A DNA stretch of 64,000 bases from Pleodorina starrii. Its lineage: Eukaryota > Chlorophyta > Chlorophyceae > Chlamydomonadales > Volvocaceae. Location of the stretch: the NCBI GenBank assembly GCA_030267565.1, contig BRXU01000007.1:1736001-1800000 (forward strand). Direction: 5' to 3'. How positions within the stretch are numbered: position 1 is the stretch's first letter; each line of letters begins with the position of its first letter. Below the pieces are notes generated by a model. The model searched no databases and had not been told where the DNA came from. It saw only the letters and a list, made by a program, of their open reading frames with translations. Made by a program: the position numbers and the translations under genes. Shown piece by piece: positions 11,748 through 23,764 of this stretch.

Positions 11748-14640
11748 GATTGACGATGCTGCGGCCCCACGGTAAAGATTTGGCAACAATTCCTGCTGCC
11801 CTTGGGCTCCCAGCCCCGTTGGTGTCTCGAAGAAAGATGCGCTTGGGTTGCCTGCGCCTGTTGTTGTCCTTCACCCTGTCGCCTATGGTCTCAACCTACA
11901 AAGCCGATTTATTATTCAACGTTTTGTTTCCGTTTCCATGAATTATCGACCGGATTTGGACAATGTAAGGGCGTGCATCTTACTTTTGGACACATTTTTG
12001 AGCCGTATTCCGTACTTGGGCGGAGAGGTGATGTTTGGAACGTCGCTTTGAAAGCATTCTCGTGCAGCGCCAGCGCAGACAAAAAATTGGCGGACAGCAG
12101 CCTAGTACGACTTCGCGCAGACAGCTCGACAGTGCTCGACTGCGCTCGAGAGAGCTGGGCGAAGGTGATCCGGCTAGTTCCGCGCTGGACTCCGCCGCTC
12201 GCTTGCCCGCCCTGCTCGCCGGCTTCGCCGACCACGGTCAACCCCACGCTCCCCCGTGCGCCTGCCCAAAGCCCCTCCCGAGCAGCACTGCATTGACACA
12301 TGTATGCAAAGTTGCAAACCCTAAATCCGGAATGCAAAGGAGGTGCCAAGGCAGAGGCAAACGCCATGCGCGAAGCCTTAGAATGCCTGGCAAAACGGTG
12401 CTTCGAAGTCGTCTGTAACGTCTGGGCCCCGCCGGCGCGTGCGTCATTAGCAAGTTTATGGCAGGTCGCTCGGGTGCGCGTGCGAAGGCCTTTCATTCTT
12501 TCTCCTTACAGGTGGACGCTTTGGGCTGAGGCCTAACGCTGTGTGCGAAACATGCCGATGTTTTAGGGTGGATAAGATTGCATGCTGGGAAAGGCAGGTG
12601 GATGGGGGGGCTGGCGGAGGGCTGCCGGCAGGGTCTGATTACTCTGATTAGGCACATTTCTTCATCGGGAGCTGCGATGCTGCGATGCTGGGATCGATGC
12701 ATCAGGGATGCATCAAGGGACCGACTGTCAGTCTGCCATGCATGCCGCCGTCTCTAGAGGCCGGGACCTGAACATACGCGTGGCAGGCGATCAATGCTGC
12801 ACGAGTCGCTCGTCGTGCTTCGGATTTCTCCTGGGGTCGGGGCTCGGGGGTTCGCTCTCCCCGCAGCGCACATGCGCTGCGCCCAGCACCGCACAGGCTG
12901 CGCTTCCTCCCAGTCTTTACATCCCAGCATTAGGGCCATACAGCTCCGGCGACTGCGGCGCCCACACGCGGACCCAATCAGCACGATCCACACGCCCGGC
13001 TGGCCTCGCAGGCTGGTCGCGACTCGAAACGGGGGCCCACAACCCTTGAGTGCCCTGCCAGCCCTACGCCCTGATGCATGACCGCACTCGCGCCCCTCAC
13101 TCCCATCCTGGGCATTTCGGCCCCCAGACACGCAACGAAGTCTGCAGCGCGCCAAGCGCGCCAAGCCGCACCTCAGAACACCAATGCGTTGGACCCAGTG
13201 CACAGTGTGTGTGCGTGTGTGCTGAAAATGCTGCGGCTGCCGCCGCCGCCGCCGAGCGTACCGGCTTTCGGTCGGCGCCGTAAAGCGCCCGCCGATGATG
13301 CTGTACTGCTAGCTGCTGTCTAATCACCCCGCCGCCGCCCGCGCTAGCTCACCCATGGTGTACTATACCCCGACAATCCCCGGCCTCCCTCACGCCAGGG
13401 AAGTGCCCAGTGGAGGCAACCGAACCCTCCCAGCAGCAACCACCAGGGCCACACACCCGGCGTTTCATTTGATTACCGAAGGCAGAACCTGCCACTTCTT
13501 ACGGTACAGCGCGCATCCTTCTACCCGCATCCCACGTCATCCATCGCCACCACTGTCGTCAACGCCGACACAGCACGCAGCATGCAGCCGCAACGATAGA
13601 TCTGTTAGACAAAGTCAATCGAATCGATCGCCCGCCGCGGAGTGCGTCATTTCTGCTTGCGGGCTCCTTCCGTCTTTCCTGATGTAGTCCCCAATGGAAA
13701 GGTACGCGGCCCCAAATGGGTATACGAACATCCGTAACAGGATCTAAGACCGCAGCCGCGCGCGGCAAGTCTTCGTTCATTCGTCGGGCGGCAGGCGCCA
13801 TATGGGGGAAGTGGTTGACGTCCCCTGCATCCGTACATGTCCTTACGGTACAGCACAGAATTACCTCTCCCGCACTGCAACACTTCCGCCGGGGCTTGTT
13901 ACCCGCGGTCAGCAGGATGTCAAGCAACTGCCACGAACACCAACCTACTGCTAACCCGTCAACTAACGGTGTCGCTCCAACCGCCAACCAATTTCGCCGT
14001 TGCCTCCTACCTGCTGAAGTCGCAGCGCCGTCGCCCGGCCAGCTCCCGGCCCTTCCGGCTTTTTGGACGACGCATCCGATCCGTTCCGTCGAACTAACGC
14101 GCCCGCTTTCCTTCTTATTATTCCCCGGGTTGGTCCTTCAACAGTACGCCATGCACGCGCGCGGCGCGTAACTCGCCGCCCGCGGTGAAACATTTCTCCA
14201 GTCACAAACCCACTACATACCCTTCCTCACCCCCCACCCCCTTGGTCCCCTTCCCCCGCTCTCCCTGCGTATCACTTACACACAGTCCATCTCCCGATTT
14301 GAGCTCCTCCCAATGTTTTCTCAGCCCAGCAGGGGCGCAACTAACGCGAATGCGTGCGTGCGCAGGATCTCATCGGCCACCACCAGCACCGGCGCCGGCG
14401 CCGCTTTCCTAACTCGTTGCTGAAGCCCCAGACGAGGGTCCCACACGCACACACCACTCGAGACGGAAGAACAAGATCCCCAAACGTCCACACCCAATCA
14501 TTCACGCATCGCCCTCCATTTCAGCCCCCTACCTCCATTCCCTCTCGCGCGTTTCCTTTCAGGCCGACCTCGCTCCCCCTGCTGCTCCCTCCAGGCCCCC
14601 ACGCATCTCCCATCCGTCCCCCACACGTTTTCCGCATTCT
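11748..14640. other. Spacer between kinase B stop and kinase A start
   Basis: It must hold the 3' UTR of kinase B and the promoter/5' UTR of kinase A. I see no conserved domain on either strand. Open frames here are Pro/Arg/Ala-rich frames typical of GC-rich non-coding DNA. Confidence 0.6.
14276..14280 (-). terminator. TGTAA polyadenylation motif, candidate for kinase B
   Basis: TGTAA on the minus strand about 360 nt past the stop codon. TGTAA is the usual volvocine poly(A) signal. A five-base match is weak on its own. Confidence 0.4.
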
Positions 14641-17600
14641 TCAGCCCTCCATCTTGCGCCGGAAGTACGCGCGCATCTTGGCGATTGCGCCCTTGGGCTG
14701 CTGCGATGACTGCGAAGCGGACTGGGAGCCCAGCTGCGATCCCTGAGCCTCACTTTGGGTGGTGCTGCTGTCAGACTCGTCGGAGTTGCGGGAGCGGTGC
14801 TGGTGCGTGTGGTGGTGGTGGCCGTGGTGGTGGTGGTGGTGATGGTGCTGTTCGCGCTCGCTGCAAGGGGACAGACAGCGGTGGTGGTGGTGGTGGCGGT
14901 GGTGGTGGTGGTGGTGGTGGTGCCGGCCGCGGGAACCCTCAGAGTCGGAGGTGGCGATCGGACGCACGCCCGCCACGGACTGCATCGCGCCCGCCACCGC
15001 CGAGAGCTCCTCGCTGCCGGCGCTGCTGCCGGCGGGGACCAGGCCGGAAAGCGCGCCGCCGTTGCTGGCATCAGCGAGGCCGGAGGAGGCTTGCGGTCGT
15101 GGCGGAGATGGCGCTCCGGGCAGCACGTCTGGGCCGGCGGGCGCCGCGGCCGTGAGGAAGGCGCTGCGGCCGGTGGTGGTGCCGCCGCCGGCGGCGGCGG
15201 CGGCGGCGGCGGCGGTGCCGTTGCGCTGCTGCTGGGTTTGGGGGTGTTGTTGTGGGCGCGGGCGGCCGTCCATGGCTGCCAGTTGGCGGTACTCCCGGAG
15301 GTCGATCCACTGCTCGGGGCCCGGGTTGCCCTCCGCCGCCGCGATGCGCCGCGCGTACTGCGCCGCCGCCGTCGCCAGCCACTGATTGTCCACCAGGTCC
15401 TGCAATGCCGTACGACAGTAAGACATTTTTGTTGGGGGAGGTAGTACTAATATTGCGCTGCTGGAAAGGCTGAGAGTCACGTTTGCATCCAGGCGATGAC
15501 CCATGGGTCATCAGTAATACAGGGCGCCCCCGCTTTTCTTCCGCTGACTCTTGCCGTTAACTTACGAAGAATGACGGCCCTCTTTCCGCCAGCTGAATTA
15601 TGAATTGCAAGGCTGCGCAAGCCAGCGAGCCCACCAGCTATAGGCCAGCCCCTTCACAACCACGATCGCTGGTCCACCCACTACCACCCGCCCAACCTAG
15701 CACCAAAGCTAATGGGACAAAACGCGCCCAAAACCCAAGAGCGTTTCGTCTTTTGCTCTTTTCCTCACCCCAAGACCCAAGAACCCACCAGCAACGTGCT
15801 CCGGCGCTCCGGCCGCGGCTGCAGCAGTCCCGCGATCATCTCCGCACAGGCGGCGCTCACGCCGGGAGGCAGGGGCCGCAGCCGGCCGGCGAGGACGTTC
15901 GTGACCGTGGCCGCCAAGTTGTTTGGGTGAGCGTCGTCCTCAAAAGGGTACCTGCGAGCGAAGTCGAGATTGCGACTCAGGGTTTGCCCGCGTTTTACGG
16001 TACTACATCCGTACGACACACCGGTACGAGCAACCCACCTGCCGGTGACCAGAAGGTACATCAGCACGCCCATTGCCCAGGCGTCCACGCGGCGGGCGTC
16101 GTACGGCGGCGGTTGCGCTGAAGATCCCATCTCGAAGCCCATCTGTTGCTGGTGGACGAGCATCTCTGCACGGATGCATACGAAGAGATCCTTAGCAACA
16201 ACTCACATAGCATAGCAGGCTAAATATAATCTGCATTGCTTTGCGCCGCCCCTGCTTCGCCGTCCGTGCGCATTCCGACGCGCATCTCTGATGCATTGCG
16301 GCAAGACCCGCTTCGGGGAAGGAACCCAGCAACCCACGCACTCACCGGGGCTCATGTAGTCTGGTACAGCGAGGGGAGGGGCGGTCCAGCGGCGATTTGG
16401 GCGACGGAGAACGGAGCCAATGCACCAAGGTATCATCGGTGGCGATGGTGGGGCGGCGAGAGGATTAGGTGGGGCGAGCGGTGGTGAGGTGGCGGGAGGC
16501 AAGGGAGAAGACGTGGGAAGATGGATATGAAGATACGGGTTACTGGTAAGAAGCCGATAAGAAGGTCAATTCCAATTACACAAATTGTCCCCGCCGTGCA
16601 GTTGCTGCTGCAAATTATGGTAAAGCAAGCACCATACAACCCGCACGCAGGTTGCCGTACACACGCCCTCCTGTCTACCGTACAACACGCCGCCTCGCCG
16701 TACCTGGTGTGCCGACGCCAATGGTCTTGGCCGATGCCAGGTGCTTGGAAAGCCCGAAATCGATCAGCTGTCGTACAGGGGTTTCATGATGACCGGGGCG
16801 CAAGGAGGAGCGGGCGAAGTAGGGTTACCCGGTACGAAGGCACACAGCCACACACCACTCTTCACTCCCCACCTCACCAATCACCACCGGCGGGATCTGC
16901 GGATCTGCGGATCTGAGATCCGGGCCTCCCGATCGGCACGCGGCCAGTGCACGACTGGACAATACGACATGCCGGACACTCATGTGTGATATTTTGCCGT
17001 ATGCCGTATGCCGTATGCCGTATGCCGTATGCCGTATGCCGTATGCCGTATGCCGTATGCCGTATGCCGTATGCCGTACATTCGTACCTTTAGCTGGTGG
17101 TTGGCGCGCTGCACCATGCAGTTCTCGGGCTTGATGTCCCGATGACAGAAGCCGTTGGCGTGCATGAACACCAAACCACGAAGCTGCGGGCGAGGGGGCG
17201 AAAAGGGCGGGAGAGCCCCCGGGGCACAGGCGCATGGGAGTTGGCCAAGCCGGAGACACCGGCTGCATAGGCGGCTGCGAGGGCTGCAGGCACATATCCG
17301 GCTGGCTCACAAGGGAAAAGTCGCTCCCGAAGCCCTCCGGACGCGCCGCGCCCTCCACCCGCGGGCGGCATGCGGGGGCTGCGGAGCTGGGCTGTGGCGC
17401 TGCGCCGCCTCCCCTCCCTCCCTGGCCTCCTTTCCCCTTCCCGCGCTCTCCCTCTCCTCCCCGCTTCCCTTCCACTCTCAGGCCTCTCTTCCTTCCCCGG
17501 TTTCCGCTTGCCTTCCTCCCCGCCCCGCCTGCCTTACCTCCCTGCCGCGCACACACACACATACACCGCCCCTCCCCGCCCCTCTGCCCCGTCCCGCCAC

Positions 17601-19504
17601 TCACCGCCTGTGTGAAATAGAATGCCGCCATGTCCTCGGGCATGCGGCCCCCACACTCATTGAGCAGGTCCAGCAGGTCGGGACCGCTGATCAACTCCCA
17701 CTGAGGGGAGGGAGGGACGGGCAGGGGGCAGGAGGAACGAAGCGAGGAGAGCAAGGGAAGGGGAAGGCAGGCAAGAGGGAAGGAATTTCAAGGTCAGATA
17801 CAGTGGGTCTTTGGTACTGGTTAACCCACCAGCCCCACAGAGCCCCCGGGGAAGGGGACGGGAGAAGGGGCAGGCGCGTGCAGGAGGGCAGGGCAGCCAC
17901 AGGCGCCACAGGCGATGCAAACGGAAGGCGACGTCGATGGGAGTGATCAGTGGTGAGTGGGCGGCGACGCGCTTAGAACCCCGCTGGGACATTGTTTTTT
18001 GTTTTTACTTCTTTGCATGGAATGCGCTACATTAGGTTGAGTGTGCGTGGACAGGGCGTCAAGTAGAGCCGCAGCGGTGGGGCGGTCGGACGCGGCCCGG
18101 GGCGATTCGAGACCCATGGGTCATCACTCATTATTCATTAAATAACTGAGTGAATCCCACCAGGCCTTCATCCTCACCAGGCCGCGCCTGACGCGCCCAT
18201 TAGCCCACGCCGTGTGCCGTGTGCCTGCAAGACCCGTCAACAGCACGCGATACATCGCACGTTTTGCGCCCTTGCGGGAAGTCCTCGAGGCCGGTGTATT
18301 GCACGGCATCCTGTACGGCACACGACCGCACGTACCACAATCACCAGCTGCTGCTTCTCGGCAAAGACGTCCAGCAGTCGTACGATGTTGTCGTGGCTGA
18401 CGGAGCTGCTGAACGTGATCTGGAACAGGGAATGAAAGGAGCAGAGAACGAGAGAATGAATGAATGAACGGCGTCGAACCCTGGGAGTCGAATTGCAATA
18501 GGTACCGATAACAGCAGCATCAAAGGAGGCGGGAGGCAGACCGGTCGACCCGCCCTCTTTCAAGTTGGCCAGATTCCGCCGCAACAATACACTGCGTCGA
18601 CAAATGCTTCGACAACCGCACCATTACGCGCCACAGTGCCGTTACAACCACCACAACAACACAACACCGCCTCACCTCACGCTTGACGACCTTGAGGGGC
18701 ACCTGGTCTGGCCCGTGCATGACCTGGGGGGGTGGTTGTGGTGGTTGTTGGTTGGGTTGGTTAATAGATGGCTTGATCGGTTGAAAGGGAAATCGCGCTC
18801 GCGTAGCCAACACGGGGGGTGCCGGTGCGCGACACAACGAATGCGCTCGAGGGGCAACGCGAGCAAGGCAGGGTCGGGCGGCGAACTGGAAGGAGGAGAG
18901 AGGTGGAAAGGTATTGAGGCTGGTTGACTGGAGTTGGCACGCGCGCGCCCCGACGTTTCAGGTCGGCTTTCAGCGGCGCGTCTGTGACCGCGGGGTGGGC
19001 GCCGGCAACTCGCCGCGACCCGCCAGCACACATTCGCAGGTAGGATTGGCCTCCGAAGGGGCGCACCTTGAGAGCGACGTAGGTGCGCGTCGCCCGGTCT
19101 TCAGCCGCATATACCACCGCAGTACCTCCGCCTGCGCAACAAAAAAGATCATATCAAACAGATACAAAAGGTTTGAACTACTCGACTCGAGCAAGACCAA
19201 AAGCAAAAGCAGATTTTGAGCTGAACAAGCGGCTGTTTCGTTGGCCGGGCGATGACGCAGCCCGTGCTGTTCGCGGGGCGATCAGGGCAGTTGTGAGGCA
19301 GAGTCGAGCCTCTCTTTTGGGCGCTTAAGGTTGATAGCCGTGGCCTCCCTGCCAATCGCAAGGGCGCAGCCGCGCGGCAGGGAACCGTGGCCAGGCCAGG
19401 CCAGCCCGACCGGACTTACGATTGAGCTCGCGCTCGATTCTGTAGCGGCCGTTGTTGAGGGTGGTCCCGCGCAGCAACGAATTAGGCGCGTGCTGCTGAA
19501 ACAT
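14641..19504 (-). CDS. SnRK/CAMK-like Ser/Thr protein kinase B (533 aa)
   Basis: Eleven exons: 19420-19504, 19067-19131, 18676-18723, 18336-18419, 17605-17700, 17088-17183, 16704-16767, 16346-16360, 16039-16165, 15789-15951 and 14641-15399, totalling 1602 nt in frame. Start is MFQQHAPNSLLRGTTLNNG. Landmarks: RIERELNRGGTAVVYAAED, VALK (K50), SHDNIVRLLDVFAEKQQ, WELISGPDLLDLLNECGG, HRDIKPEN (D142), LIDFGLSK, GVGTPDYMSPEML, VDAWAMGVLMYLLVTGRYPF and PERRSTLLDLVDNQWL. Seven of the eleven exons have the same length as in kinase A. The tail shares the blocks DLREYRxLAAMDGR, APSPPRPQ and SAGSEEL..VAGAMQSVAGVR, then diverges into long His runs and ends KMRAYFRRKMEG. Inference: a recent-to-moderate tandem duplicate kept under purifying selection in the catalytic domain, with a fast-evolving tail. 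The pathway is unknown. Confidence 0.9.
14801..14935 (-). repeat. GTG-rich tract encoding poly-His in the kinase B tail
   Basis: GTGGTGGTG-type plus-strand sequence gives His runs of 5 to 8 interrupted by Arg and Gly on the coding strand. It occupies the position of the Gln/Pro-rich spacer in kinase A. Confidence 0.8.
15495..15512. repeat. 18-bp perfect palindrome GATGACCCATGGGTCATC
   Basis: The longest perfect copy of the dispersed palindrome family, in intron 10 of kinase B, 96 bp from the last-exon acceptor. Confidence 0.75.
16346..16360 (-). other. 15-nt micro-exon of kinase B (DYMSP)
   Basis: Bounded by GTACCAG|ACT and CCCCG|GTGAGT. It encodes DYMSP between GVGTP and EML, as in kinase A. 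Confidence 0.88.
16996..17079. repeat. (GCCGTAT) heptanucleotide array, about 12 units
   Basis: Perfect 7-bp tandem array in kinase B intron 6, ending about 8 bp from the 5' splice site of the HRD exon (17088). Length changes here would move repeat sequence towards the donor. Confidence 0.9.
18111..18122. repeat. GACCCATGGGTC motif in kinase B intron 4
   Basis: The 12-bp core of the palindrome family, followed by ATC as in the 18-bp copy at 15495. Confidence 0.65.
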
Positions 19505-20263
19505 GATAACTGGTGGCCCAGCGACCTGGCAACGTCACACAGACTATTTGATTCTTCAGAATATTGCAGAAGGCTGTCGCTGCGGAACTGCCGGAAGGAA
19601 TGTTGCCGAAGGCGCACAAGTGTTTCTATCTCAAAGCAACGTTGAGCCGTTGCTTTTCAAAGTGACGTCGAGTCTTTTACAGTGAACTTAAGCAGTGATG
19701 TGGCTAATGTAACGCTAGAGGATAGGCCCTGTACAGATATGCGATGTGCGTAACTGGGTGCGTAAGTCGGTCTGGGTGACGGATCGATTTTGCTGACCCA
19801 CGGGACAGTCGAATGGCGTGCACGGAAAGAGGAAGATTTTTGGGGTGCGGTCCAAGGAAGCACAACTGAGCAAATTGAGAACAGAACTAACACCAATTAA
19901 ACAAAAGAAGGCCGTTTCTTAACATTTATAACCTTGTCAGTGACAACTGGGCAGGACACGAACATGCGTACGGGTTTGCTCGCTTGCTGCTGAAAAGCGC
20001 ACGAGGAGTTGATGGGAAGCTGATCGACCCGCACGCGGCGCTCGTTACCCACCACTGGCCAACGCTTGAAGCGAAAAGAAATGAACCGCAGCATGAATCT
20101 GGGTGCGTGCGCCTCCGGCACAATCTTGCTCGAAGACGATGAAAGGGCATCAAGGTTCGGTACGAGCGCCAACCACCACCGCCACATCGCACGCCTCTGC
20201 AGAACCGCTGACCGAACGCCCTATCCCCGCTCCGATTCCCACAAACAGATAAGAATAAGTTAG
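19505..20263. other. Upstream region of kinase B, no gene seen
   Basis: Presumably holds the promoter and 5' UTR of kinase B. The minus-strand frame 19926-20609 runs into the tandem repeat that follows and has no recognisable domain. Confidence 0.5.
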
Positions 20264-22029
20264 GGATCCTACGGATCTGTAGCCCGAAGAAAGCGAGAGG
20301 GAAGGTCCCAACAACAGCTTGCGTGAGAAAGAACGAGCCGTAACAAAACAAGGGCCATAAGCACCGCCAGGGGCAACAACATAAGCAAACACGGTCCCGA
20401 TAGATACGTACGTCGGCCCAACCTGAAGCTCTTCGCAGCAGCCAATGCAAGCGTACATGCGACATGCACTGATAAAAGCGAACATAGGCCAGCACATAGG
20501 CCGTCAGGGGGATCCGGGAGGGAGGCAGCGTCCGGAGAACCGACAACCGGCCCGCCTGGTTGGCCAGGAAGGTGTGGGCCGCCGGGACCATCCCAGAACC
20601 ATCCGGCACCTGTACGACCCTGTGTACACATGCCGTACAATGACAATCCCACTAGAGCCGTTATGCCGCGTTAAGACTCGAAAGCAACACATAACACTTG
20701 TCCGTCCGTTTCTTTGCAACAAACGGTTAAGCAACGGTCCTCAGCGGGCATTGCGGTGCTGTCAATGATGTCAACAGCATCCATCATCATCGCTCATGTC
20801 TGTGCTGCGCTGCATGGCTCATTTGACGCCACTCCCGAAAGTTGCAAGCTATAAGTTGCGCACACACGTGCGGGCTGCGGGGGGTGTCCGTAAATGTCCG
20901 ATCAGTGCGTCAACCTGGTGCGTTAACCGGATGGATGCACGACATCAGCAGAAGGATCCACCCACCCAGTCACCCACCCAGCCACCCAGCCACCCAGCCA
21001 CCCAGCCACCCACCCAGTCACTCACCCAGCCAGCCACCTAGACACACACACGCCCCGCCCCCCCCCGCCCGCGCATGCCCCCCTTGGTCCCCCGCCCCCT
21101 TGTCTGCTCGCGCGCTATGCCCACCGTGCTGGGTTTTTCCTTGGCCCTCGTGCCCTGCCCCATTTCCCCCCCCCCTGCCCCCCCCGCATGCCTTTCCCCT
21201 GCCCCGCCTCTGCCCCGCCCTGTCCCTGCCCTGTCCCTGTCCTGTCCACCCTTGGCCGCATTCACCTCGCCCCAGGCTCCTCAGGCGTGGTGGCCTGCGT
21301 GCTCGGCCCGTGTGGTGGGGAGCTGACTCTTCACGCTCCGCCACCCGGCCCCTCCTGCGCATCGCATCTTCCCGCGCCCCGCTGCCTGCCCTTTCCGCTC
21401 GTCCTGCCGTCGTTCTTCCCTTCTCCTCGCCCTTGCCCTTGCCCTCGTGCCCCTTCGCCCTTTCTCCCCTGCCCCGCCTTCCGTCCCTCCCGCACTCGTC
21501 TTCCTTCTGCTGTTCTCTTTCCCTTTGCCGTTCTCCTTGCCATTCTCTTTTCCTTTGCCCTTTCCCGTCTGCCTTTCGCCTCCCGGCCGTCGTACGTTTT
21601 CCCCGTCCGTGTCCCTTTGTCCTCTGCCCCGCCGCCCCTTCCTGCCCTCTTTTGCGCCGCGTCGCCGCCCCAGCTCGTTCGTGGGTTTATGTGTGTCCCG
21701 CTTTGCTTGCCTGCCTGCTCACTCCTTCCTTCGCTGACATTGCCGTTGCCCATTACCGTTACTCACGCCGTTTCCTTCGCTTCTTTCCAATTCGTTTCCT
21801 CCATCGAGCGCAGGTGAGTCTCCCATTTGTCGGGTTGTTTTGTCCGGGCACTCGTGCCGTTCTTGTGCGGTCGCGCGTACTCGTCCGTCTGGGTTGGTCC
21901 GGCGGTGACGCGGTCGCTGCGCGTTTCAGCTCGGTAACACGGTAAGGTTACAGGTATGTTCGGTAAGTATTGCTGGGTTCTGGGTTCGTTCGCTAACGCC
22001 GCTTCCTTCTCCGCTGCGATACCGGTACT

Positions 22030-22177
22030 TTCTTTTTACCCCACCCGGCCAGCCACCCAGCCAGCCACCCAGCCACCCAGCCACGCACCCACCCAGCCAT
22101 CCAGCCAGCCACCCAGCCATCCAGCCACGCACCCACCCAGCCAGCCACCCAGCCAGCCAGCCAGCCAGCCACCCACA

Positions 22178-22209
<32 letters not shown>

Positions 22210-22268
22210 CACCCAGACACCCAGCCATCCAGCCACGCACCCACCCAGCCACCCACCCACCCACCCAT
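22030..22268. repeat. CAGCCACC / CAGC-type tandem array (unit 1)
   Basis: Imperfect array of CAGCCA, CACC and CAGC words; a smaller patch lies at 20955-21040. Equivalent larger arrays in unit 2 are at 24755-24800 and 25390-26107. Confidence 0.9.
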
Positions 22269-22302
22269 ATACCAAACCAAGCTCGCAATCGTTGGCTCCA
22301 AG

Positions 22303-22316
22303 TGACCCATGGGTCA
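22303..22316. repeat. TGACCCATGGGTCA palindrome, unit 1, first copy
   Basis: Perfect 14-bp copy, preserved in unit 2 at 26262-26275 together with its flanks. Confidence 0.7.
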
Positions 22317-22780
22317 TGTGGGCGACGTCGCGACCGTCGCGAGCCGGCTCCTGTTATCGGTGCTGCATCCGCACGCGGCCGCTGACCACGCGCGTCGCGG
22401 TGTTTACAACTAGTCAGACGTCACTCAGACGATCTTTTAACGAACGCAGAACGAGGTTAAAAGCGCGGAGTGCCGCCGCACCTTTTCCAACAACAGTCGC
22501 ACTTCAATAACGGCGTAACCATGGGAAGCACGTCACGAAGCTCGTAGCCAGCGGCCAACCGTCTGTGTCCGCCAGTCGAGCACTTTCGATTGGCGTCCGA
22601 GGAACGGGCACCTAGGCTGTGCGATGACCGACATCCCTAACGTCAGCCCTTCACGTACACGCTCGTATATCACACTTTTTATTCTCCGCCAACGCACGCC
22701 GTATTTGCTTCATGCTTACCGATACCAAACGAAGCTCGCAATGTACGGCGACCGAGGCAGAACGGACGCGCGGCTCCAAG

Positions 22781-22794
22781 TGACCCATGGGTCA
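22781..22794. repeat. TGACCCATGGGTCA palindrome, unit 1, second copy
   Basis: Perfect 14-bp copy, preserved in unit 2 at 26747-26760. Confidence 0.7.
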
Positions 22795-23569
22795 TTTCGG
22801 CGGCGTGCCGGCTCGTGCCGTCGCGAGCCCGCCCTTACCCTTTCTGTCGGTGCGTGGTGCCGGCGTTGTGCTGCAGCATTCATTTATTCATTTAATGAAG
22901 CGCTCCTGACTCCCGCAGGCAGACGGAACTTCCTTGCACTGCCCCTTTACGGTGATACGGCCCCACGTGTGCCGTCCTCCTTCACCCAACAGTGCCACCA
23001 GCCTTTCAACATCCTTCGGAGTACCCACTCGCGCGCTCTGATGTACACTAATTGAACCTGGAATTAACGAGGCACTCCTGAGCGCAACAGGCGGACGGAA
23101 ATCCCTTGCACGTCCTCACTCGTTACGGGTGTACCTCCCCACGTGTGCCGTCCTCAATTTCTCTGTCGTGCTTTCCTTAAGCTTTCTGCGGGTGAGGACG
23201 CAGAAGCAGAAGCCCCCTACCGGGTACTCTTTTGTTCTTGTTGTTTTGGGATTCGTATACTCCCTTGTTGTTTTGGGATGCGTATACTCCACTTGCTCAG
23301 CAAACCTGTGTTGTGGCCTGGTCTGCAGTTTTTGTAATGCACCGCTCTCCACAGTGCTTGCAGCCCCCACTTATGCGCTGAAGATGTCCTGGAAGTCACC
23401 CACTCGCGCGGGCTAACCGCCGCGCGAATTGCACCCCGCAGGAATCGATCACGTGACGTCGGCTCGATGATCCGCTATCGTCAACGCTGTCCCGTACGCA
23501 CCCGTATATCGCACGTATACTGCATTTTTATTCTCTGCCAACCAGCTCTTTCCAGCTGTACCTCCGAAC

Positions 23570-23764
23570 GAACAAACAAACAAACAAACAAACAAACAAA
23601 CAAACAAACAAACAAACAAACAAACAAACAAACAAACAAACAAACAAACAAACAAACAAACAAACAAACAAACAAACAAACAAACAAACAAACAAACAAA
23701 CAAACAAACAAACAAACAAACAAACAAACAAACAAACAAACAAACAAACAAACAAACAAACAAA
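23570..23764. repeat. (CAAA)n microsatellite, about 48 units
   Basis: Uninterrupted tetranucleotide array at the junction between unit 1 and unit 2. All frames stay open through it, which creates spurious CLFV or KQTN ORFs. Confidence 0.95.

Larger units (their letters stand above)
20264..23764. repeat. Tandem repeat unit 1 (about 3.5 kb, non-coding)
   Basis: It begins TAAGTTAGGGATCCTACGG and ends with (CAAA)n. Blocks recur in the same order in unit 2: 20430-20640 with 24080-24267, 20636-20770 with 24419-24570, 20790-20985 with 24583-24770, 21060-21590 with 24860-25380, 22270-22500 with 26226-26470, 22540-23060 with 26530-26985, and 23060-23570 with 26985-27520. The two units differ by scattered substitutions and by indels, chiefly in the CAGCC arrays. 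Reading frames across it are Pro/Ser/His or Cys/Leu-rich repeat translations without domain content. Confidence 0.8.
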
